In this document: in pieces, positions 1 through 12,700 of the stretch | Layout: each line of letters opens with the position of its first letter | Numbering within the stretch: the stretch's first letter is position 1 | Assembly: GCA_024195265.1 (NCBI GenBank) | Contig: JAJLRJ010000013.1 | Coordinates: forward strand, 2,799,075 to 2,863,074 | Length of the DNA stretch: 64,000 bases | Origin: Dendrophyllia cribrosa | Taxonomy: Eukaryota; Cnidaria; Anthozoa; Scleractinia; Dendrophylliidae | Direction of reading: 5' to 3' | The notes under the pieces: generated by a model | What the model saw: only the letters and a program-made list of their open reading frames with translations | Databases searched by the model: none | Told to the model about the DNA's origin: nothing | Translations under genes and position numbers: made by a program

Positions 1-99
1 ATTACTACTAGTTACAATGGCAGTGTAAAGTTCTGGATGCCCAGATATATGAAGCTGTTGGTTGGGCGGCGAGCCGTGACCAACCTTAGCAACGACTAA
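1..99 (+). CDS. Possible 3' end of an upstream gene (partial)
   Basis: Frame 1 is open from the window edge to a TAA at 97-99, giving 32 codons; the other two forward frames stop early. The residues TSYNGSVKFW resemble the end of a WD40 blade and are followed by a short basic tail. A canonical AATAAA lies about 210 bases downstream at 310-315, which fits a terminal exon and short 3' UTR. The open stretch is short enough to occur by chance, and the gene cannot be identified from this fragment. Confidence 0.3.
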   Translation: MTTSYNGSVKFWMPRYMKLLVGRRAVTNLSND

Positions 100-309
100 A
101 ATCTACTATTCAAATGTTACAGAAATGAAAAAGAAAGAAAAAAAACTAGTATAAAACCTATGTACAAAGTGTTAAAAGTGATGGAAATTATTAAAAACTA
201 TAAAAAGAAAACTTATATACAATAATGATATAAAATTAATCTAAATTGTGATATAAATACTAACAAGCAACGTATAATACTATGTTAGAATTCATAAGAA
301 TTGTTCTAA

Positions 310-315
310 AATAAA
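310..315 (+). promoter_or_regulatory. Candidate poly(A) signal AATAAA
   Basis: AATAAA lies in AT-rich sequence about 210 bases after the TAA of the possible terminal exon at 1-99, and is followed by T-rich sequence. The motif is common in AT-rich DNA, so the assignment depends on that exon being real. Confidence 0.3.
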
Positions 316-367
316 TGTTCGAATAAAATTTTCGCTCTAAAATCAGTTTCCTACTAAATGTTCAAAA

Positions 368-369
<2 letters not shown>

Positions 370-401
<32 letters not shown>

Positions 402-409
402 TATTATTC
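370..409. repeat. (TTA)n microsatellite
   Basis: An almost pure run of TTA/ATT triplets in the intergenic stretch 100-725. The rest of that stretch is AT-rich and holds no convincing gene; its 3' end (about 620-725) is richer in CpG and is the presumed RANBP3 promoter and 5' UTR. Confidence 0.9.
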
Positions 410-725
410 TTAGTATTCATTTGAACTGCGATGTTTACTGTTATATAGCTCCATTTTGTACCCTGATTATACACTGATATTCAAAATTCCTTAAAATTCA
501 AACACTGAGAACTTCAAAAGACACTAACGTTAACATTTAAAACATCCATATTTTTGCTTATCCACCTTATCTTGGCCAATCTATCAGTCGTGAGTTGACC
601 GAGTGTAACTAATAGGTTCCAGTCTCCCAGCGGGCACCTGATTTTTCATTCCGCCATTTTGAATGTCGAGAGAGGGCTGGATCGATTTTTCTAGCGCACG
701 CGTGCGAGTGATGGTCGCATCGAAA

Positions 726-3700
726 ATGGCGGAAAATGGTGAGGTTTTGAAGTTGGACATTTTTAACTACGGATATCTTTAGTATTGTTCTTGCTAGCAT
801 AATCAAGACAACTTTTCTGATTTGTTTTGTTTCCAGCGTCTCCAGCTGTAGCTGCTGAAAATGAGGATTCGTCAGGTAAACGAAGAAAAACACTCGAAAC
901 TGTCGAAGTTAGCTCACGTAAATCCCTTCTCGAAGTGTTTCAATTGACTTGTCAGTTTGCCAGATTTGAATCTATACAACTTGATTTGTCTCTACGTTGT
1001 CTGTGACAACGTTTATTGAATTATGTAGATTAATTCTCGCTTTCTATTTATTTCTTATTTCAAGGAACAGGCAGCGCTTTAAGAATTCTTGCTCCGCCAA
1101 AGTTCACGCTACGACAAGATCTGTCTGGAAGGGTTACGGTAATTACAAGTCTGTATTTATAGTCTTTGTTTTGTCGCAGTTGTGTTTGGTGTAAGAAAAA
1201 AAAAACTTTGTTGACCTGTGATAGACGTGGCGTCGTTTATTGTCTAGAAGAATTATGTTTAGTTATTTACATTTGAAGGTTTTTTGAACCTTGCTTTAAG
1301 AATAATGAAAAATATAACTGCACAAGTAAGTAAGCTTTAAACCAAATTAGCTTGTAAAATTAAGTTAAACTTAAATGTTCACTTACAAGTGTAAAATTGA
1401 GTTGTGTACGTACTGAAATTTCAATTTAGTTTAAAGTCTGCTGCATCTTTGGCTTTTTATAAGAGATCTAATATCTTTACATGATGTTTCATATATCACC
1501 TAAAAGGCTAAAACTGCTTGTTGTTTTTGCCGATCGCAGTGTTTTAATATTTTAATACAGTTTATAGTTGCTATATTTTATACCAGCAAACATCTGGCAA
1601 CATAAGAAAAGTTGCTGAGTGTTTATTTTCAGAAATACTAGAAAATCAGGCTAAAAATTACACAACCAACTCCATAATAACTTCCTTTGTCCACTCTATT
1701 TGCCCTGAAGATGCAACATAATGTTGTATTTTTTTATGTTATATAATTTTTTTAAGGCTTGCCGGATTGTAACCCATTCTGCATAATTTATGTATGAATA
1801 TCTCACGCCGAAGATGCGCCAAAGACTTTCAAAATATATGCCAAGTAGCAAAGTTCATGAAACCTTAAGAATGAACCAATCAAGGAACACACACCAACTT
1901 TGTGTAACCCACACATATTGCAGAATGGTTTATAACTTTACCTGTCACTCCTATGCATGTAGTGTAGTTCTAACTTTTGAGTCTGTCAACAAAATCCTGC
2001 ACATGTATGATGTGACCATTCAAATGAAACCTCTTTGGCAGTACATTTGCATGGCACCATTTGTTTTTCAGTATTTTACAAAATAAAAGTTGGGATTTCT
2101 TGAATTTTGATTTTTTGCTTGAACGAGTATTCAGCCTATAGAATAAAGGAAGCTTCTCTTGACTTCTTCTTTTTGTTGTAGAATGCTTACTCCAAAGACA
2201 ATGAAGAGGAGTCTGCGTCTACAAACAAGGAAATATATCCTAGTGGAGTTTCAGTAAAGGTAAGATGAAATTCTGAAAGAAAACTATGGGATTTTTCTGC
2301 AAGGGAAGTATTAATTTTGGTGTGGGGATAGTTCTAGGTTGCTACGACAGATATCAAGAAAAAAAGTCAGCTATTGATTGATTGAGCTGGTTGCTGGATA
2401 TTGATGACAGCCATATATGGGTGGAATTTTGTGTCTAACAGATGCCAAGGTTAAAATTAGAATTTATGTGATATTCTTTTAAAGTCTTAAAGTAAAGATG
2501 AGATTGTAAATCTCTTTTTCATCATAGCGAGCTGCTGTGGAAGAGAAAGATGCTGATTCTGAACCAGAAGAAGGTAAGTATTTACTTGCCATGGTTACAA
2601 CGCGACTGCTTGTGTTTTAGTTTTTTTTCATACAGAATCTGCAGACAAATTTCGGGTTCTTCTTAAGGCTGGTTTTCACTAGCGCATAAGCATAAGCACA
2701 AGCCAACATACGCAGACTCAGTAACATGTTGATCATTAGTGTCTATTGTTCTGTTTTGTTCAAACAATTGGAACTAATGAAGAACACGTTACTGAGTCTG
2801 CTTATGTTGGCTTGTGCTTATGCTTATGCTTATGCGCTAGTGAAAACCAGCCTTTTAATTTAGTGTTGCAGAAATTATTGTTAGCTTTTGTGTTGTAGTG
2901 TTGGTATTGTTTATTGTCTTTTAAATCTTTTGTTAATATGTTATTACATGTAGGTGATCGCAACTTCCACAACACAGAGAAACTGCCAAAATTTGTTGAA
3001 AAATTAAAATGCAATAGTATATCACATGCTTTGTAGCTCAACTACCGTACATTGTTCAAATTGTAAATTTTTCAGATTTCAAATCTTACAGAATTATTTG
3101 ACATCAGATTCTGTTATATTCCAAAACAAACACTGTGTTTCATCATGTTTGCACCCATTTTCAAATGGGCAAATTCTAGTATTCTACTACAAAAAGGTCT
3201 ATCGCACAATTTTGATTGGGTATTGTATCCAAAATGTTCTCTAAGCTGGGCAGTGTTACATTCAACTTATAAGTTAAATTTTGACCAAAGCTCAAATAAA
3301 GCTGATGTCTGGAAGTCTGAAGGTTTATCTGAGCTTCAATAATTTCTGTCATCCTTGTTATAATGTGAGATAAAAAGATAACTTTATTCATCCATGGTGG
3401 GCCATTTCAGCTACAAGGCTAGTGTCAAATTTTGAAAATTAGAACCAAAGGGAAACAATTCTGATTTTATTAATTATTCAATTTTATTTTCCAGCTGATT
3501 GTTTATCGCCAGTCAAAAAGGTGGCAAAGCTTGAAAGAAAAAATAATGAAGGTATATGTTATAACTGTAATGTGAACTATAGTAATATCAAATCTTAGAT
3601 AGCAAGTGCATTATTTTGTTTTATATCATTATTACAGCTAGCCATAAATGATTCTCTGGGTGCTCAAAATTTTTCTACACAGATACATGTAACTACTTTA

Positions 3701-6700
3701 AATCCCACACATCGTTTGAAATGACTTAAAAATCAGCCTGCTTTATGCACCGTTGGCTTCACTTAGCATTTTGAAACAGTTTTTCACAGGTTCATAATTT
3801 CGTTGACCAAAATTTATATATGTGTGAAGAATGTTTGAAAGAAAACTTTCCATTTTTTGTTTGTTTTTGTTAGGTAGAAACCTTTTCCCAGGTGTCATAG
3901 TTTTGGCAAGACTTGGCGGAAGTGGCAATTAAAAAACTATTTTTACATACTTACAATGACTTTCGTCTTTCATGATCTTGTAGTGCGCACATTATTATTA
4001 ATTGTAGCAAATTTTTCAAAGAGCCACAATGCTAAAACTTGTAGAGGAAATCTTCATCTACACTGTACACTAACAAGCCAACTGTACAAAACAATGCTTA
4101 TCCAGATTAAAGATACAAAAAAGTAGTACATGGACTAGTTTGCCACAAGTGACAAGTTACAGTAGAGCTATTCATTTTGTGGACGATCATGCCGGGACTC
4201 GGTATCATACTTGCATTTCCACACTCATGGCAAATTTTAAAGTTCTTATTTTATTTCATTGCAGAATCAGAGGAAATGAAACCTCCGAAGGTTATTTTTA
4301 AACCATCTATTCTCTCAGATGTGGCAAAGAACTTGGCAACTTCATCATCAAAAAGTAAATTTAATTCTTTCATAATCATTCTGTTACATACTTGTTTATA
4401 TTGCCAATGTGTATTTCTAATAGGCCATTTTCGAGTTACGTTATGCCTCGTTGTCAAAGCGAGACTAGGTGCACAACCTTTCATATGGAAATGAGTTTTT
4501 ATTCAAATGCAAATAAAACTCATTTCCATATGAAAGGTTGTGCACCTAGCCTCGCTTTGACAAGAGGCATAACGTAACTCGGAAATGGCCTATTGATGTA
4601 AGTCATTTTTAAGATTAATGCAAGATTTCTTGATAGAAAAATAAATATAAATATATATAACTGCAGCAGTATTTTGATTCGTTTCTTTCTTTATTTTCAG
4701 TTGATAGAAATGCCACAACTTCTCCAGTTCCAAAGGTATATTAATAAATATTATAGTTTGTAGTCTAAGTCATCCCTTTTAGTAAATGGTTTGTGGCTCA
4801 AATTTTTGTTCATTTTCAAACCAATTTAATTTTTATTTTCCTTTGTCTCAGATTCATTGCCATAATCTGAGCCAATGCAGGGGTGTAGCTAGGAGTTTTC
4901 AAAGGGGGGTCACACTGTGTCACACTCAGGGTACTTACCAGATTGTCATGTCGACATCCACGCTGTGTTTTACTAAAATTATCTCACAAAGGGAGGGTCA
5001 CGGCATTCCAGGATCCCACTAGCTACGCCCCTGCAATGAAAGCAAAAATCAAACTGGGGTCAATTTAAGAAAACTTTTACAAGTGCAGCCATTGTTTCAG
5101 AGGTTGAAAACAATAGCTACACTCGTAAATTACAAGTGTAAAAGTTTTGTTAAATTGACCCCTGGTTTGAAAATTTTTGAAACCAAATAAAAATTTCAAC
5201 CACAACAGAACTATAGCTTAGCACTTGTCTCCTTATGGGAGACCCTGTGGTTTGACCTCCTGTAAGCGACCACCTTTGCTTTGCATTTTGGGTTGTCGCT
5301 TATGTGGTGTTCAACTGTATAATGTTGTACAGACATATTTAGGGGGATCTTACCTGAGAGGTGTTATAGAGTTAGAAAGTGTGATGTCACAAAAACTAAA
5401 ATTTGTGAAATTATGGGATTGATTAGATATTCGGAAAGGGCATGACGAAAAATGCCCTCTTGCCAAAAATCAGCATTTTATTGCAATTTGGAGGTGAGAT
5501 ATTGGCAGCGTTATGCTCAGACTGATGACTCCATACAAATCCTTCTAATTTTGGCCTTCATTACACAATGAACAGAGGCCAAAATTGGAAGGATTTGTAT
5601 GGAGTCATCAATGCATAACGGTGCCAATATCTCACCCCCAAATTGCAATAAGATGCTGATTTTTGGCAAGCGGGCATTTTTTGTCATACCCTTTCTGAAT
5701 ATCTAATCAAATCCCATAATTTCAAAACTTTAGTTTTTATGACATCATCACTTTATAATTCTATTGCTTTATTTGAAGTTCCACAATTTTTTTTCTCAGA
5801 CTTTTGGAGTCTCCAGCAGTGATTCCTCTGCTGCAGAGCAGAGCACAGACCCTTCACAGCGCTCACATGAGTCTGCACCAGGACAGAATGTAGAGGGAAT
5901 AATCGGAGCTTCCTCTAAAAATTACTTTGAACAGTTTCTTACAAGCGGAAAAGAGTAAGCTGTACAGAATGTGTTTGACTAATATTTTCCTTTCTCTGTT
6001 TTGAACTAGAACATGGTGTCTGGATAGTTAGGTTTTTCAGGACAAATTGTCCGGTTTATTATGAGGTTAAATGTTTAAAATTTGAGGCTGTCCCTAATTA
6101 TATTAGCCAGGTTTTGGCAATGCTGCCTTCTTCAACTGTGTTAATAACAGACTTTAGCTACAACCAAATGGAATTTTCAACTCGAACCTTACTTCATATT
6201 GACAAGTGCAAATATGGAAATTTTTTTCCTCAGATCTTCTGTGAAATCCTCAAGTGGATCCTTTGTATTTGGACAGAACATGGGTGACAGAGTTATGGTG
6301 AGGGGTTAATCCCAAAAATTGCAGCTATAGTAGGCTTCAATTGTCTTCTATTTTTGTGTTTCGTGTGTTGTGTGATCAATTCAAAGTCATTTATGTCTCT
6401 TTGGCCTGAGACCTAGAGGAGGACCCTGAATATGGCTGCGGTGGACATGCATCTGCTAATTGTACTGACCTTCTTAAAATTGGCCTAGATCAAGACTTTA
6501 ACGAGCAAATAATAATAGTATATCTTCATTTCTGGAAGAGTTGCCTGAAGCTCCACTAGCCAAAGCAAGCCAGAGCTCTTATGTGGGCCCTACAATGTGT
6601 GTGACACTGGGCATGTAGCAGGTGGATGATGATGACACATAGATGACACAAAGATTAAGGGGTCCTTGTGATTTGGCTTTAACGTTTGAACTCCCAAGAG

Positions 6701-9700
6701 TGCCAAAAATCAAAATGAAAGAAAAATCCCAAATTTCATTTTGTAAAATATTGAAAAACATATTGTACCATGCAAAAGTACTGCCGAAGAGGTTTCATTT
6801 GAATGGTCACACCATAGGATTTCGTCAACAGACTCAAAAGTTAGAACAAATGGTACCATGCAAAAGTACTGCTGAAGAGGTTTCATTTGAATGGTCACAC
6901 CATAGGATTTCGTCAACAGACTCAAAAGTTAGAACAAATGGTACCATGCAAAAGTACTGCCAAAGAGGTTTCATTTGAATGGTCACACCATAGGATTTCG
7001 TCTACAGACTAAACCATTACAACTACAATGAGGGGTGCCTGGAAAAAAGCCCTAAGTGACTTCTGATAAACTCCTAGATTCTCATTCCAAATTGCCTTGT
7101 ATTCTCTTGTGAAACACAGGGAGAATTTGACGTTACATCAAAAGTCACTTAGGGCCTTATTCCACGCACCCTTTTATTTAATTTATTTATGTTTATAAAT
7201 GACTCTGAGTGGAAGGGTTAAACCAGATCTAACTTAGACTTTGTTTCAATAGTTAGCCCTTTGAGTTTTCAATATTGTTAGAAAATTTTTCTTTCCTCTT
7301 GTTAGTTTTCTGTGGACAGCAGTACAAAGGATGAAGAAACCAGTGAGAAAACAGAAGAGAAGACAGCAGTTACTAACAATTCTGCTAAGGATCACCATGC
7401 AGGTTCTCTATTATTTGTAGTTTTTAACTTGTGAATACGCAAAATGTTGAACGCGTAATAGCAGTGGGACTCGAATGACTGTTAACATTGAGCCTGCAAT
7501 GTGTTATGGTCACCTGCCTTACCCATGGGGATGGCCTTGGTTGGAGGGAGGGGAGGGTGGTGAGCTAGATGCAAGGGGTTAGGGGTCTATGGAGCAAAAC
7601 ACCTAATAGAAGGGAGGGTTGGTAGACACTGAGCCCACAATATCTAATGGTCACATGCCTTACCCATGGGGATGGCCTTGGTTGGAGGGAGGGGAGGGTG
7701 GTGAGCTAGATGCAAGGGGTTAGGGGTCTATGGAGCAAAACACCTAATAGAAGGGAGGGCTGGTAGACACTGAGCCCACAATATCTAATGGTCAAATGCC
7801 TTACCCATGGGAATGACATTTGAGGGAGGGAGGATGGGGAGTTGAGGGGGTAGGGAATCAGTGAAGGAAAAAAACGTCCAGGAGAGGGAAGGGTTGGAAT
7901 GTTTTTTATTTACGAGTTGGCTCTGATGGGAGCCTTTGATTTCTTATTTGCAAATTTTCCATTGTGAACTGTAACAGAAAAAGAAAACATTTTTGCAAAT
8001 TAAAAAGCCTTTGAGCCCTAGCTTTCTCTGAAATCTTTAAAATGAAGCCTTTTCAAATGAAATGAATTTGGTGATGCTGTTTTACTGTTTCTTGACCCTT
8101 TTAGAGCATGGTAGGTCTTTTTAATATTAATTTTGTTATTGCCACAGTAGATTTACTTACTTATAACATGTTACTTACAATATTACGTTACTTACATTAC
8201 AGAACATTATTAGTATTCATGAAGATAATTATATTTAATTTCTAATTACTTTGTATTCATGACTTGTAATAATAAAAGAATTTATATCCTTGAATGAAAA
8301 CTTATTGTTTACATGTATGGTTTTGAGAATACAATACAAATTAGGAAAGCACTTGAAGGGATAGATGGGAGGGCCCAAGACTCCTTATTAAGACTTATAT
8401 AATGTAATGTCGACACTTAGAATTTTATTTTCAATAAATTTTTAAGTGTAAAAAAGAAAATCTAAAATCCCCACTCAGGATTGAACCTGTGACCTCAGCT
8501 AGGCTTAGGCTTACATAGCCTACCGTACCACTGTACCACCTAGCTTCTCGGGTTGCTTAGTCCTAAATTTAACTATATAAACTGCTACCCCTTACTGTAA
8601 CTGAAAGCTAACCAGTTACTCCGTTATATAAGTCTCAATAAGGTGTCCCATTTTCCTGTTGGGCCCTCATCTATCCCTTCAAGTGTCCTCCTACAAATTA
8701 ATGTGAAATACATGTATGTAAGGTATTTTGGGAAAATCAGCCAGCTGCTAAAGGCAGTGATGTTCTTGGAGTTTTTAAAATGGATCATTTATTTTTCTTT
8801 TTTTGAAAACTCCAAGGCCATCACTGTCTTAAAAGTGAAGCACGACCATTAACCACTTAAGTAATAAATAATCAACTTAAAATTCATATACTCGATAGCT
8901 TTTATTTGAATGGTGACACTTAAGGATTTCATTCAGACTCAAAAGTTAGAACCACCTTTTATTACACGACTAAGACATTCAGGGGGCCAATAACTAAAAT
9001 CAACCAATCAGAATGCTCTATTGCCAGTCCAATATTCTCTAAGTATTGGACCGGGCATTGTCCCAAATGAACCTGTGCGATCCTCCCGCCGGCAGGAGTC
9101 GTGTAACAAATCTTTTATTAACCAAGCTTGCTCGGGACCCTACAGGGAGAATATCGGCCCTCGGTATTTTCTGTATGGACTTCGCTGCGCTCGGTCCATA
9201 CTGTCAAGATCTCGGGCCGATATTCTCCCAGTACGGCCATCGCGCTTGGTCAATAAGATATATGTACAGCATGATAAATAGTACCACAGGAAAGTACTGC
9301 TCAGTAGCTTTCATTTGAATGGTCACACTTTAGGATTTTATCCACAGACTCAAAAGTTAGAATCACCTTGTACAGCGTAATAAACAGTACCACAGGAAAG
9401 TACTGCTCAATAGCTTTCATTTGAATGGTGACACTTTAGAATTTTGTCCACAGACTCAAAAGTTAGAACTACCTTGCACAGCATAATAAACAGTACCACA
9501 GGAAAGTACTGCTCAGTAGCTTTCATTTGAATGGTCACACTTTAGGATTTCATCCACAGACTCAAAAGTTAGAACCACCTTGTACAGCATAATAAACAGC
9601 ACCACAGGAAAGTACTGCTCAGTAGCTTTCATTTGAATGGTCACACTTCAGGATTTCATCCACAGACTCAAAAGTTAGAACCACCTTGTACAGCATAATA

Positions 9701-12700
9701 AACAGCACCACAGGAAAGTACTGCTCAGTAGCTTTCATTTGAATGGTCACACTTTATAGGATTTCATTCACAGACTCAAGAGTTAGAACTACCTTGCACA
9801 GCATAATAAACAGTACCACAGGAATGTACTGCTTGGTAGCTTTCTTCTTTATTTCCTCCATATCTAAACATTTGAGTGACATGTCGACAGAAAGCTTAAC
9901 TATAACATTTGAATTTCTCTACAGACGAAGAACCTAAAACTCTTGCGGATGTGGCGCACTCATGCGCAGAAGCCCCAGGCCCGAGGTCACCCACTCACGA
10001 TAAGCCACACAAGTCACTTGCTGAAGCAGCAATGGAATATCAAGAACATCTGAGTCCACCAAAATCACAGCCTGCTAAGGTGGCTGTTGTTACGGGTGAA
10101 GAAGAGGAAAGAAATGTTCTTCAGGTTGGTTGTCACAGTTGTTACTATCATTCTAACCTGCATAACAGGCGTTATTGGGGGCATTCAAGCGGGTTTTCCC
10201 TCCCCGTGCGTGTCTCGCGCTTCGCGCTCGTGTCTCCCGCTGTGCGCTCGCGACCTAAAACCCGCTTGAGTGCCCCAATAATGCCCGTTATGCAGGCTAC
10301 TATCATTCTATGGGTTTTCTTACATGTATGATCAGCCTAAGTCACAACCACCTTAAACATTTTGTAGTCTATCGTCTTTTAAGTTATTATAAATTCCTAG
10401 TGTATTGTATTATTATTATTACTAGTAGTAATCATAGATTATAGTGCGTCTCCATATCCCGTGGCACCTCGTCTTGACCTAGTACCTCAGTTTCATGAAT
10501 TAATTTAGCCACTGTTTAAAAGGGCTATGTCACGAGATATGTCACGCAGGCAAAAACGTGGGGAAGACATCAAACAAATCATTCACGCTATCGCCGTGGG
10601 ATCGGGCAAAATCCTGCCGTGCTGTGTACTCCGAAAGGTCTCAGATTTTTCCGACGTATAAATAGTGTATTTGTCTTGATTTCATTTCGGTTATTTCTCC
10701 GATTCTGAAATCATACTCCTCAGTACATGTACTAATACCGGAACCGGAAATGAGAAATTTCCGAGAAAGCCTGAAAAAGTGCTCCCGTGATAAACTTCTT
10801 GGACACCGCGCATGAAATCGACGTTTAAGTCACGCAACATTCAACGTCAATTTCGCAGGATTTTTCGGATAAAATTACAACTACCAGTTGCAAGTAAGAC
10901 ACAAGACTATTGAATATAATTCCTTTATGAGCTAGACAAATTTTAGTCACAAAACTGCGAAATCTTTAGTCGCAAATGCGCCCGATACAGGCGCAATTTC
11001 GAGCACTGCAAAGTTATTAAATCTGCGTTCGCCCTGGCGCGGACGGTCAGTGAATTATTGCTACAAGACATACAGCGAATTGCACCGTACCTTAGAACAT
11101 CGCGAAGAACGACGTCGGTATTTAGGTGAAAGCTTCCCCAATCAGGCAGAGAACCACAGCAAAATCAAGATATAACATTCAAAACATACCAGAACGGTAG
11201 CGAGGAAAATCCGATAACTTCTTGCTTGATTCCAAAGAGACCCAACAACTTACTTGGTCCGGAGAAGAACCTTCGTCCAATTTTTCCACTGCGTACTTTT
11301 AGTAGGCATTGAAATATTGAGCCGTACGATTCCAAAATCGGGAAAATATCCGAACCTAAGTCAAGACAAATAGATCATTCACATGTGACATTTCGGAACC
11401 CCAGCTCCCCAGGATGATGATGATTTCCACGCGCTGGGAATGCTGGATACTATTGTGACGTTTCAACATGGCGCAGATTTGGTACCGACACTTTTCTCGA
11501 TTCGTTCTGCTTAGACGATGCGCTAAGCATGCTGGATACTATTGTGACGTTTCAACATGGCGCAGATTTGGTACCGACACTTTTCTCGATTCGTTCCGCC
11601 TAGCCGACAAGATTAGGAAGCGTCTCCTTCGTCGACGCAATTATTATTATATATATTTTAATGTGGTTAATGACAAAATAAATAAATGAAATGAAATGAA
11701 GTCAATGAGGTCTGTTAAGGTGAAGTAATTTGGGCAACAAAATTGTGCAATTTGTTGCACAACAATGTTGTATCACGATTCTCTGATACTTTTCCTTACT
11801 TTTGAGGCGTCAGTATAAAGTCATAATCAGTCAGTCGACATAGACAATGTTTAATTGTAATACAAAACTAATTTCGATTTTGAGGCGTCAATACTGCATT
11901 ATATTGACAGCATTAGAAGAAAATATATACGGATTATTTTCTCCCAACTAGCTGTCAATATAATGCAGTATTGACACCTCAAAATCGAAATGAGTTTACA
12001 GTGTTGCAGGTTGTTGCCCAGATGTTGCGTGTATTACCACCTATGCGCACAACAAATTTTCATGTTGCAAACAGTACAAGCCATGTCTACTTTCTGTAAC
12101 ATGAAAATTTGTTGCGCGTGTAGCTGGTAATACGGGCAACATCAGCGCTACAACCTTGTACGATTTTGTTGCCCGTATTACCTCAATCTTACTTTCGGCT
12201 ATTTAAGGTGGCCGTAGCTTTTGGGAGGGATGTTACATTCAGGAATTTCTCGCAAAATTTGACAATTAACGTTACTTTCAGTGTACCGTTGCTTTCGAAT
12301 TCTACTAATTTATACTTACTTAAAAGATGGTGTATTGGTTGTGAGCCCTCCACTCTATTACGAATAAAGCCTAGAAAATGATTCAAGCCCCTCTTACTAG
12401 CAATGCAATGCACACTGAAAATCAATAAAATGTAGGCCAAAAAAATTTTGCTCATAGGCTGATCAGGTAGTAATAGAACTCGTTATTGAACAATTACTCA
12501 GCGAACAGACGTGCGAGTTAACATTAAATCCTAAGCACTGAATATATGATACAATTGACTAACTCTATGTACAAAATTAGAATGACATCTATTTACAAAA
12601 GAACGTTAAAAAATACAGTGCAGACACGGGGTAAGATGTAGTTATGGTCGCGTTCTCTCAATCACTGTGACCTCTGTACAGATAAGAGATCGTGCAGTCA

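Noticed and set aside
8460..8552. Functional tRNA gene
   Set aside because: A and B boxes are present but the anticodon and acceptor stems do not pair cleanly and it sits inside a MITE; listed as a tRNA-like segment only.
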